Shown here piece after piece: positions 16,378 to 22,737 of a stretch of 34,592 nucleotides of DNA. A model generated the notes under the pieces. It was given only the letters and a program-made list of their open reading frames with translations, searched no databases and was not told the DNA's origin. The stretch is taken from assembly GCA_026399755.1 (NCBI GenBank), contig JAPLQI010000120.1, positions 1-34,592 of the forward strand, read 5' to 3'. Position 1 is the first letter of the stretch. Every line of letters begins with the position of its first letter. This stretch comes from Pseudomonadota bacterium. GTDB lineage: Bacteria; Pseudomonadota; Gammaproteobacteria; Burkholderiales; Chitinibacteraceae. Made by a program: the position numbers and the translations under genes.

Positions 16378-16802
16378 AACCCAAATCTTGAACCACAGAG
16401 AACACGGAGTTCCACAGAGAAAACCTATTTATCCCGTCTCGATCAAAAGCACTGGCAATGTAGGATGGGCAAGTTCTATGCACACTATGCGCATCAAGTT
16501 AAGACAAATACATAGCAAAAAAGCTGTTTTTATAGGGTGTGCAAGTTGTTTTTCTTGCGCACCGCTTTTCGGTGCGCAACGACTGCGTCGTTGTACACCC
16601 TATAAAAACCGATTTATTCCGTGACAAGGGTTTAATTTGATGAGTGTAAGGCCACGTATTCTTGTTTGCTGTGTGATGTGCTAACCCTAGGCGGAGAAAG
16701 CGAGATCAGTACGAGTAAACCCCGATAAATTGCGATTAATATTTTAGTTTTCTCCGTGTAACTCTGTGTTCTCTGTGCCCTCCGTGGTTCAAGAATTGGG
16801 TT
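16378..16802 (+). repeat. CACAGAG-family inverted repeat with 320-bp interior
   Basis: Left arm 16378-16425 (AACCCAAATCTTGAACCACA ... ACAGAGAAAAC) and right arm 16747-16802 (GTTTTCTCCGTGTAAC ... GGTTCAAGAATTGGGTT) are reverse complements in outline and match the arms of the compact hairpin at 9181-9303. Here the arms are separated by about 320 bp instead of 9 nt, suggesting that another element was inserted in the loop or that this is a longer form of the same element. Confidence 0.75.
16526..16609. repeat. Cloverleaf-like palindromic element
   Basis: A perfect 15-bp terminal inverted repeat, GTTTTTATAGGGTGT (16526-16540) and ACACCCTATAAAAAC (16595-16609), encloses three consecutive hairpins: GCAAG/CTTGC (16541-16558), TTGCGCACCG/CGGTGCGCAA around CTTTT (16555-16579), and AACGAC-TGC-GTCGTT (16578-16592). 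It is not a tRNA (no conserved loops). The design resembles REP/BIME-type mobile palindromes. Confidence 0.8.
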
Positions 16803-16841
16803 CTTTAGTAAATCAGTGTCGTGTATACAGATCCTCGGGTT

Positions 16842-17399
16842 TTAAGGTGTTTCTTTTGAATCAATTACTAGCCGGTAGTGCTCTAGGGTGTTTTCTAATT
16901 CAGCCTGCCCTGCCCAGCGGGGTGTGGCGTGGTAGCGGATGGTGATGGCTGTTTGCTGGCCTAGTGTCAGTGTTCTGATACTGCCTTCTTCGCTTAGCTT
17001 CCAGCCAGCAGGCAAGGCTGCTTGGATTGCTGCTGTTGGCCAGTAAACCAGTTGCACATCACGCAGCACGCGCTGCTCGTCTACTTCTTTGGGTAGCAGG
17101 GCATGACGGCTGCTTGTGAGCGATTGCCCATCCCAGCTTACTGTTAAAATACGCTGCCCCAAGGCAAAGCCTGCTAACTGAACTTGATCTGGGCTGATTT
17201 CCAGTAAGGCATCTAGGTTTTTAGCGGGCGGGCTGATGCCGTCCTGGCTTACTGCTGGCAAGGGCGTTACAGTCAGCCTTTGGCTCAGGCTGAGTGGCAC
17301 CGCGCCGGAAAATGCGGCCGGGGCAAGGCGCAGCGCGGGCACGCTGATGGCAGGTGCTACGTTTGCACAGGCGCTCAGCAGGGCGAGCATTAAAACCAT
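16842..17399 (-). CDS. DUF3261 lipoprotein (ApeN-like)
   Basis: A 185-residue lipoprotein. Starting at the ATG at 17399 gives a short signal MVLMLALLSAC with the lipidated Cys at residue 11; this ATG overlaps the stop of the upstream halogenase-like gene as TAATG. A GTG at 17411 would add four residues. The mature part is mostly beta-strand-like, consistent with DUF3261 proteins seen in aryl polyene clusters. It is presumed to sit in the outer or inner membrane and to help the LolA-like and MMPL proteins move the pigment lipid; the precise role is not established. Confidence 0.8.
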   Translation of the reverse strand: MVLMLALLSACANVAPAISVPALRLAPAAFSGAVPLSLSQRLTVTPLPAVSQDGISPPAKNLDALLEISPDQVQLAGFALGQRILTVSWDGQSLTSSRHALLPKEVDEQRVLRDVQLVYWPTAAIQAALPAGWKLSEEGSIRTLTLGQQTAITIRYHATPRWAGQAELENTLEHYRLVIDSKETP

Positions 17400-18622
17400 T
17401 AAGCCGCGCACAATTGCTCCAGTGTTTTTAAGCGCTTAGGTTGCGCCACATAGGGGTTGTTTAAATCCCAAGCATAGCCCGCCAAAATAGCTGAAATCAT
17501 CCGGCGCACGTCCGCAGATTGGTCTTGATGAAAAATCACATCCTGAAAGCCACCTTCATACCAGCTGCTCACAAATGCCCTAAAAGCATCCACGCCTGCT
17601 TTCAGTGGATCGGCATAATCTGACTGCCAATTGACCGTTTCACCTGCAAATTCCCGCTCAATCTCCGCTGCGGCAAGGGCTGCGGATTTTACCGCAATGG
17701 TGACACCGCTAGAAAACACAGGATCAAGAAATTCACCCGCATTACCCAGCAAGGCAAAACCTTTGCCGTGTAAGCTGCTGACATTGGCGGAATAGCCAAT
17801 CAGCTGGCGAGCAGGTGTATCCCAAACGGCGTTTTTAAGCACGGTAGAAAGGGTCGGTACTTCGGCAATGATGGCTTGTAAACGCTCGGTTTCGCTGCCC
17901 TGATATTTTTCTAAGAATTCTGGCTTTGCGACCACGCCTTGCGAGCAGCGACCATTGGAAAAAGGAATCGTCCAGAACCACACATCGTGGTGATCTGGGT
18001 GCACGCTAACCAGAATCTTGTTGCGATCAAAACCGCTATCAGAAATATGGTCTTCAATATGGGTAAAGTAAGCGCCACGCACAGGGAAATCAGATGGCGT
18101 TTCCAGCTTAAGCAGGCGAGGCAGAATTCGGCCAAAGCCGCTGGCGTCCAGCAAAAAGCGTGCGCTGATTTGATAGGTTTCTGTGGCCGATTGCACGGTA
18201 ATTAAGGGCTGATCACCTTCTAGGTCAACCGCAATTACTTGTTCTTGATAGCGAATCACCGCGCCTGCTTTTGCCGCGGCCTTGGCCAGTACATGGTCAA
18301 AATTGCCACGCTGCACTTGGTAAGTCGTGCCCCAGCCAGCAGAAAACTTATCTCTGAAATCAAAAGCGGTGCTTTGCTCGCCCCGCACAAAAGCTGCGCC
18401 GTTTTTATACTGAAAGCCAGCCTCAATCACATCTTGCAAAAAACCAGCCGCTTCGATGTATTCCATGCTTTGCGGCAAGAGGCTTTCACCTATCGAAAAA
18501 CGCGGGAAGACTTCTTTCTCAATAATAAGCACCTGACGGCCTTGCTTACGCAGTAAGCCTGCAGCCACCGAGCCGGAAGGGCCAGCGCCGATAATGAGTA
18601 TTTCTGTGTGTTCTATACGCAT
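17399..18622 (-). CDS. FAD-dependent halogenase-like oxidoreductase
   Basis: A 407-residue flavoprotein. The Rossmann motif GAGPSG is at residues 12-17, FPRFSIGESLLP (39-50) is the second FAD block, Lys73 in QYKNGAAF occupies the place of the catalytic halogenase lysine, WFWTIP (215-220) matches the WxWxIP signature of flavin-dependent halogenases, and LLGNAGEFLDPVFSSGV is the third FAD block. These features favour a phenolic or pyrrole-type halogenase using FADH2 and halide over a geranylgeranyl-reductase-like enzyme, though members of this superfamily can be inactive halogenase relatives. In xanthomonadin and flexirubin the aryl head is halogenated; a similar step is inferred here. No flavin reductase gene lies nearby. 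Confidence 0.8.
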   Translation of the reverse strand: MRIEHTEILIIGAGPSGSVAAGLLRKQGRQVLIIEKEVFPRFSIGESLLPQSMEYIEAAGFLQDVIEAGFQYKNGAAFVRGEQSTAFDFRDKFSAGWGTTYQVQRGNFDHVLAKAAAKAGAVIRYQEQVIAVDLEGDQPLITVQSATETYQISARFLLDASGFGRILPRLLKLETPSDFPVRGAYFTHIEDHISDSGFDRNKILVSVHPDHHDVWFWTIPFSNGRCSQGVVAKPEFLEKYQGSETERLQAIIAEVPTLSTVLKNAVWDTPARQLIGYSANVSSLHGKGFALLGNAGEFLDPVFSSGVTIAVKSAALAAAEIEREFAGETVNWQSDYADPLKAGVDAFRAFVSSWYEGGFQDVIFHQDQSADVRRMISAILAGYAWDLNNPYVAQPKRLKTLEQLCAA

Positions 18623-18655
18623 TTTATTTCTCTTTTGTATTTTGTTTTGTAGGGC

Positions 18656-18700
18656 GGGTGAAACCCGCGAGCGATGCTTGAAAATACGTGGGTTTCACCC
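18656..18700. repeat. REP-like inverted repeat
   Basis: GGGTGAAACCC (18656-18666) and GGGTTTCACCC (18690-18700) form a perfect 11-bp inverted repeat with a 23-nt spacer. It lies 34 nt upstream of the halogenase-like gene start and next to repeat copy B. The 'gtagggcgggtgaaaccc' form is familiar as an intergenic repeat in related bacteria, as I recall. Confidence 0.7.
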
Positions 18701-18729
18701 CATACGCGCCAAGCAAAGTCAAAAAGATC

Positions 18730-18972
18730 TTTTTAGTGCCTTCGGCACGTTGATTTAGGAGCGGGCGTCCCGCTGGACCTTCCTTTCTTGTGTGGCAAAG
18801 AAACGAAGCCAAAGAAGGCCACCCCACGAAACACGAAGGCCCCTACGCTGCGGACAATCGAGTCGGCGGCAGGCGGGATCAGCTCGTTCCTCGCTCCCTT
18901 GCCGAAACCCCGCCCCGCTTGTTCCTCGCTCCGGCGTGTTTCAAGGGGGAATTTAAGCCCCATGTTGAGAGC
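18730..18972 (+). repeat. Dispersed repeat copy B (about 240 bp)
   Basis: This is the second copy of the repeat at 14301-14545, same orientation, with long identical blocks (TTTTTAGTGCCTTCGGCACG at the left edge; CCTTGCCGAAACCCCGCCCC and TTGTTCCTCGCT towards the right). It has a small internal insertion relative to copy A (CAGCTCGTTCCTCGCTCC region). It fills most of the gap between the 89-residue membrane protein gene and the halogenase-like gene. Confidence 0.85.
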
Positions 18973-19078
18973 GTAGTCATTCTTTTTTTTCTTTGTTTGC
19001 TACTACAAAAAATAAATTGCTTAGCACGTATGGTCCTACGATGATGCGTATAGAGCACGTTGTAGAACCACTTGTTAA

Positions 19079-19348
19079 TTAATGAATAAACTGCCCCGCT
19101 CTTAAAATGCCGATCAGGCCAACAATAATCCAAAACCCATTCAATAGCGTGTAAGCGGAATCGCGTTTTAGCGCCGAGCACCAAGCTAGCATAATGGCGT
19201 CGACGGTGTTTAGGCTCCAGACAAACATAAACGGGCTGGCTGGGCCTAGCCAGCTGACGAGGCTAAAACTAAAAATACGCATCAGCACGCCGACCATTTC
19301 GATAATGCGCAGGTGTTTGAAAATAAATTGATTAATAGTAGGGATCAT
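19079..19348 (-). CDS. Small integral membrane protein, unknown
   Basis: An 89-residue hydrophobic protein. The start at 19348 overlaps the MMPL exporter stop as ATGA, so translation is likely coupled. Two or three membrane helices are visible: around residues 20-36, 38-59 (FMFVWSLNTVDAIMLAWCSA) and 68-84 (LLNGFWIIVGLIGIL), with an N-terminal amphipathic stretch. The TLLNGFWIIVGLIGIL end resembles CBU_0592-like small membrane proteins, a weak impression only. An in-frame extension to 19687 runs antisense-free inside the exporter gene in another frame and has no membrane character, so it is not part of the protein. I do not know an Ape homologue; a subunit or helper of the exporter is inferred from coupling. 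Confidence 0.7.
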   Translation of the reverse strand: MIPTINQFIFKHLRIIEMVGVLMRIFSFSLVSWLGPASPFMFVWSLNTVDAIMLAWCSALKRDSAYTLLNGFWIIVGLIGILRAGQFIH

Positions 19349-21720
19349 TTCTTTGACGCAGTAAATGGCATAAATGCCGGGGTGAGAAACCAAGAAAGCC
19401 CGATGCCCAGCAGCATGGTCAGGCCAAAAGCGTGCAGGGCGGGGGTGGCGGATAGAGCCAGTAATCCAAAGGCGAGCAGGGTGGATGCGGCCGCCAGCGT
19501 GACCGACAAAAATGGCCTTGTTGCATGGCGATCGGGGTTTTCCAGCAGGAAAATCCCATAATCCACGCCCATGCCTAAAATCAGCAGTAGCGCCAGAATG
19601 TTGAATAATTGTAGGGGCTGGCCGAGTAGCGCAAGGATGGCTAAGGCTAAGCCGCTGGCGAGCAAAGTGGGTAAAAGTGCCCGCCATGCTTGCTTACCAA
19701 AGCGGTAGCTGAGCGCAGCAAAAACCAGCAGATAGCTGAGTGCTATCACCCACGCCATCAGCACACGATAGCGACCCATTACGGTGGAAACTTCAGCGAC
19801 TTTATCTACCCAGCGCACGCCTGCCACGCTAGGGGCAATGGCCGCCAGCTCTGCAAGCTGCTCAGGTTTGTTGACGCCACGCAGCAGCATCACGCTGGCG
19901 TAGCCGTTTTCAAATTTCCCCAACCACTGATGGCGTAAAGGCTCTGAAACGGGAGCCGCCAGCCAGTTTGCAATCAAGAGTGGCGCTGCTGTTTTGAACG
20001 ATGGCGTCAGTGATTCACCCAGCGTGGTGCTGGCCTTAGCTAGCACACCTTGCTCGCCAAATACCACGCGCTCTACCAGTGTTTGGTTTGCTGCTTGCTG
20101 TGCCAGCGAGGGCACCCAATCGCTGATCGCCTGATAGCCGTTGATGCTGCCTTTGGCAATGAGGGGTGCAAGCTTGGCTTTGAGTGCTTCTTCCTGCTGC
20201 AAGACGGCTTCGATGCTGGACCCGCGAATTAAATAAAATTGCGCCGGACTGGGTAAATCAAGCAATTTGCTGACTTTGATTTGCTGGGCGATCAGTTCTG
20301 GCGGTGAGCTTTGTAAGAGCCGCACATCGTCATTGCTTTTGATCGATAAGCCGCCCATTAGTAAAACTGCGGCCACGATGATGGCAAACACCAGCGTTAA
20401 ACGATTGCGCCCTAAGCTAGGCCAGAGTGCGCGGCGTGTGCCTATCCACAGCGACAAGCGGGTGTGTTTCATTTCCCCTTTATCAAATAGCGGAAACCAC
20501 CACATCACGGTCACAAAAGCGGCCAAGAGGCCAGTGGCCGAGAAAACCGCGATTTGTCGTAAGCCGGGGAAAGGGGTGAGCGCCAGCAGCAAATAGCCGA
20601 TGGCGGTGGTGAGCATCGCCAGCCACATCACTGGTGCTTGCGTTTTAAGCATGTCCCAGCGCTCTGCTGCAGGGCGGCCTTGGCGGCTACTGAAATAATT
20701 ACTGCCGTAGTTTTCGGCCACGCCGACTAAGCTGGCCCCAAACACAAGGGTGATTAAATGCAGGCGGCCAAATAATAGCGTGCAGACCGAAATCGCAGTG
20801 AGCAGACCAATGGCAATCGAAAGGGTGACCAAAATACGCGGCCGGATGGCGCTAAAGGCAAACACGGTAAGCAGCACAATACCAATCATCGAGCCTATGC
20901 CTATGGTGTGGACTTCGCGCTCGGCTTGGCTGGCTGCCGCTGCTGCGTGCAAGGGAACACCTACGCTTAAAACTTCTATTTTGGGCTGGGTTTTGAGTGC
21001 AGCGGCTTTGGCCGCATCCAGCACTGGTATCAGCGCTTGCTGCGCCTTAATCGAAAACGCTGAACCGCTTTGCTCTAAGGTCAGCAAAATATAATGGGCT
21101 TCCCTTGATGCTGACGAAGACGTCATTAGCGATAAACGTCCGTCTTTGATGCGCACCTTGCTTTCTGCCGCACGCTCACCCAACCATGCACCGAGTAAAT
21201 TAAGCGGATCATCCTGCCATTCACCAAGGCGGGGCATGCCGATGCCGGGTTGATACAACGCGGCAACGGCGCGCTGGGCAAGCTCATCGCTGCTGGTTTT
21301 TTCTAGCTGCTGGCGTTGAGAGGGGCTAAGCAGCTGATTGCGGTGAGGGATAAAAAAGCTGAGCCATGCACTTTCATCGCCCATTTTATAATGCAGGCTG
21401 AGCGGTAGTTTACTGCTCTCCAAAGATGCGGCGTAAGCATCGGCGGCAGCCAGCGCGCTTTCCCAATCCTGCCCGCCTATCAGGACGACTACCCGTTTGG
21501 AGGCTGAATCGCTGAGTTGCCGCGTGGCATTTTGCACTGTCGGGTCGCGCTCATCCTGCGGCAGCATGGCGAGGATGTCGGTATCTAGCTGCAAATGGCC
21601 GGACCACAGATAAATATTGTGGCCGATAAAGGCGAGCACGATTACTAGCCAGATTTTGGCCAGTAGCCGGATAGATGCCTGATTACTCAAAGCGAGCACG
21701 CTCATCAACGCTGATGGCAT
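19345..21720 (-). CDS. apeM: MMPL/RND-family lipid exporter (ApeM-like)
   Basis: A 791-residue inner-membrane transporter with the MMPL layout: one N-terminal helix (residues 20-40), a large periplasmic domain, a block of about five helices (about 265-420), a second periplasmic domain, and a second block of helices (about 630-785). The last block has GMGVDYGIFLLENPD, typical of MMPL/hydrophobe exporters, and LVGVAENYGSNYFSSR sits in the equivalent place of the first block. It is thought to lift the aryl polyene lipid from the inner membrane towards ApeL (LolA-like). Starts at 21720 or 21705 are both possible; neither has a strong ribosome site, and both overlap the ApeL gene. Confidence 0.87.
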   Translation of the reverse strand: MPSALMSVLALSNQASIRLLAKIWLVIVLAFIGHNIYLWSGHLQLDTDILAMLPQDERDPTVQNATRQLSDSASKRVVVLIGGQDWESALAAADAYAASLESSKLPLSLHYKMGDESAWLSFFIPHRNQLLSPSQRQQLEKTSSDELAQRAVAALYQPGIGMPRLGEWQDDPLNLLGAWLGERAAESKVRIKDGRLSLMTSSSASREAHYILLTLEQSGSAFSIKAQQALIPVLDAAKAAALKTQPKIEVLSVGVPLHAAAAASQAEREVHTIGIGSMIGIVLLTVFAFSAIRPRILVTLSIAIGLLTAISVCTLLFGRLHLITLVFGASLVGVAENYGSNYFSSRQGRPAAERWDMLKTQAPVMWLAMLTTAIGYLLLALTPFPGLRQIAVFSATGLLAAFVTVMWWFPLFDKGEMKHTRLSLWIGTRRALWPSLGRNRLTLVFAIIVAAVLLMGGLSIKSNDDVRLLQSSPPELIAQQIKVSKLLDLPSPAQFYLIRGSSIEAVLQQEEALKAKLAPLIAKGSINGYQAISDWVPSLAQQAANQTLVERVVFGEQGVLAKASTTLGESLTPSFKTAAPLLIANWLAAPVSEPLRHQWLGKFENGYASVMLLRGVNKPEQLAELAAIAPSVAGVRWVDKVAEVSTVMGRYRVLMAWVIALSYLLVFAALSYRFGKQAWRALLPTLLASGLALAILALLGQPLQLFNILALLLILGMGVDYGIFLLENPDRHATRPFLSVTLAAASTLLAFGLLALSATPALHAFGLTMLLGIGLSWFLTPAFMPFTASKK

Positions 21721-22294
21721 CGGTGTTTTGTGCCGTAAAACGAATCAAGGTTTGATCGTTATTGGCTTCATCCAGCAAAATACGGCGTACAAATTGATCA
21801 CCTGATAGCTCAATCTTGCGCATGATTTTTCCCAAAGCAGCCTGCTTGGGGGTAAGCGTCAGCTGCCACGATTTGCCGTTGATGCTGCCTTCAATCTTAA
21901 ATAGCTCGCTCAAGCTGCTGACATCGCCATTCATCAAAGAAAACAGCAGGCCATTAATCATTCGCACTGATGGCTCTTTGCTGGCGCTCAGGCGAAACGC
22001 CACTGCACCCTCTTGCTTGGCCACAATCTCGTCACGGCTGAGCTTAAGCACGCTGGCAAAAGGTGTTTTGGTGCGCCAAAGCACCCCCATATCGCGCGCC
22101 GCCAGAAAATCGCCACGCGAAATCAAAGGCTTTTTAAAGCCGCTCACCTGCTTGTTTTGCTCGAAATCGCCACGCAAAATCTCGGGCTGAGCAAGGCGCT
22201 CTTTCACGCTGGCGGCTAAATCAGCGGCATGGCTGCTGAGGGCGAGTAGGCTAAATAGAGCGGCCAAGAAAAACGGTTTGATGTTGATTCTCAC
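21683..22294 (-). CDS. apeL: LolA-like outer-membrane carrier protein (ApeL-like)
   Basis: A 203-residue periplasmic protein. The GTG at 22294 is chosen because it overlaps the thioesterase stop as GTGA, has an excellent GGAGGAG 5 nt upstream, and starts directly with a signal peptide (RINIKPFFLAALFSLLALSS, cleaved near HAA). The mature part has LRGDFEQNKQVSGFKKPLIS, the strand pattern of LolA, which ferries lipoproteins to the outer membrane. ApeL homologues are fixed members of aryl polyene clusters and presumably carry the pigment lipid across the periplasm. Confidence 0.85.
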   Translation of the reverse strand: MRINIKPFFLAALFSLLALSSHAADLAASVKERLAQPEILRGDFEQNKQVSGFKKPLISRGDFLAARDMGVLWRTKTPFASVLKLSRDEIVAKQEGAVAFRLSASKEPSVRMINGLLFSLMNGDVSSLSELFKIEGSINGKSWQLTLTPKQAALGKIMRKIELSGDQFVRRILLDEANNDQTLIRFTAQNTDAISVDERARFE

Positions 22295-22737
22295 TGAGGC
22301 TCCTCCACTCCCAGCCGCTCCCATAGGATGGCAGGGCACACATATTGCATTTCGCCGCTGCTCATATCGACAGCCACCTGTATGGTATGCGCCTGATTGA
22401 TTTTCTGGCCGCTGACGGCATCTTTAATCAGGTAGTTGATTTTTAAACGGCTTTCCCATTCAACGATTTCCGCGCGCACGAGCAGCTGCTGGCCAAAGCG
22501 GGCTGGTTTCACGTATTTCAGCCGCATATCCACAATCGGCCATGCATAGCCCGATTCTTTCATTTGCGGATAATCGTAATTAAATTGGCTGAGTAGGGCG
22601 CAGCGGGCAATTTCCAAATATTTGGGGTAATGGCCGTGCCAGACGATATCCATAGGGTCCAAATCATGAAAAGCCGGGCTAAGTGCAATCTCAATACTGA
22701 GGCGAGAATGGGCCGGATGATTTTGATTAATCGGCAT
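22291..22737 (-). CDS. apeK: 4HBT-type thioesterase (ApeK-like)
   Basis: A 148-residue hot-dog thioesterase. The catalytic region HDLDPMDIVWHGHYPKYLEIAR (residues 24-45) is the classic 4-hydroxybenzoyl-CoA thioesterase signature, with Asp30 the probable catalytic acid. The ATG at 22737 overlaps the lyase stop by 11 nt and has TGGGG upstream; an alternative GTG at 22758 adds seven residues. It probably releases the polyene acyl chain from an ACP, or removes stalled chains. Confidence 0.87.
   Translation of the reverse strand: MPINQNHPAHSRLSIEIALSPAFHDLDPMDIVWHGHYPKYLEIARCALLSQFNYDYPQMKESGYAWPIVDMRLKYVKPARFGQQLLVRAEIVEWESRLKINYLIKDAVSGQKINQAHTIQVAVDMSSGEMQYVCPAILWERLGVEEPQ

Larger units (their letters stand above)
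16318..16841. other. Repeat-filled intergenic region between apeN-like and apeO
   Basis: No gene was found. Two inverted CACAGAG-family arms (16378-16425 and 16747-16802) bracket about 320 bp that include a cloverleaf-like palindrome (16526-16609). The rest shows no recognisable feature. Since both flanking genes are minus-strand, transcription of the pigment cluster must run through this structure or restart after it. Confidence 0.7.

Noticed and set aside
16526-16609. tRNA gene suggested by the cloverleaf shape
   Set aside because: No anticodon loop, no TpsiC or D-loop consensus and no acceptor end; a palindromic repeat explains it better.
12201-16621. Shared 12-mer CGATTTATTCCG near two repeat arms (12,201 and 16,610)
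   Set aside because: Too short and its surroundings do not align, so it may be coincidence.
19349-19687. N-terminal extension of the 89-residue membrane protein
   Set aside because: The extension lies inside the MMPL coding region in another frame and has no membrane or domain character; the ATGA overlap marks the true start.
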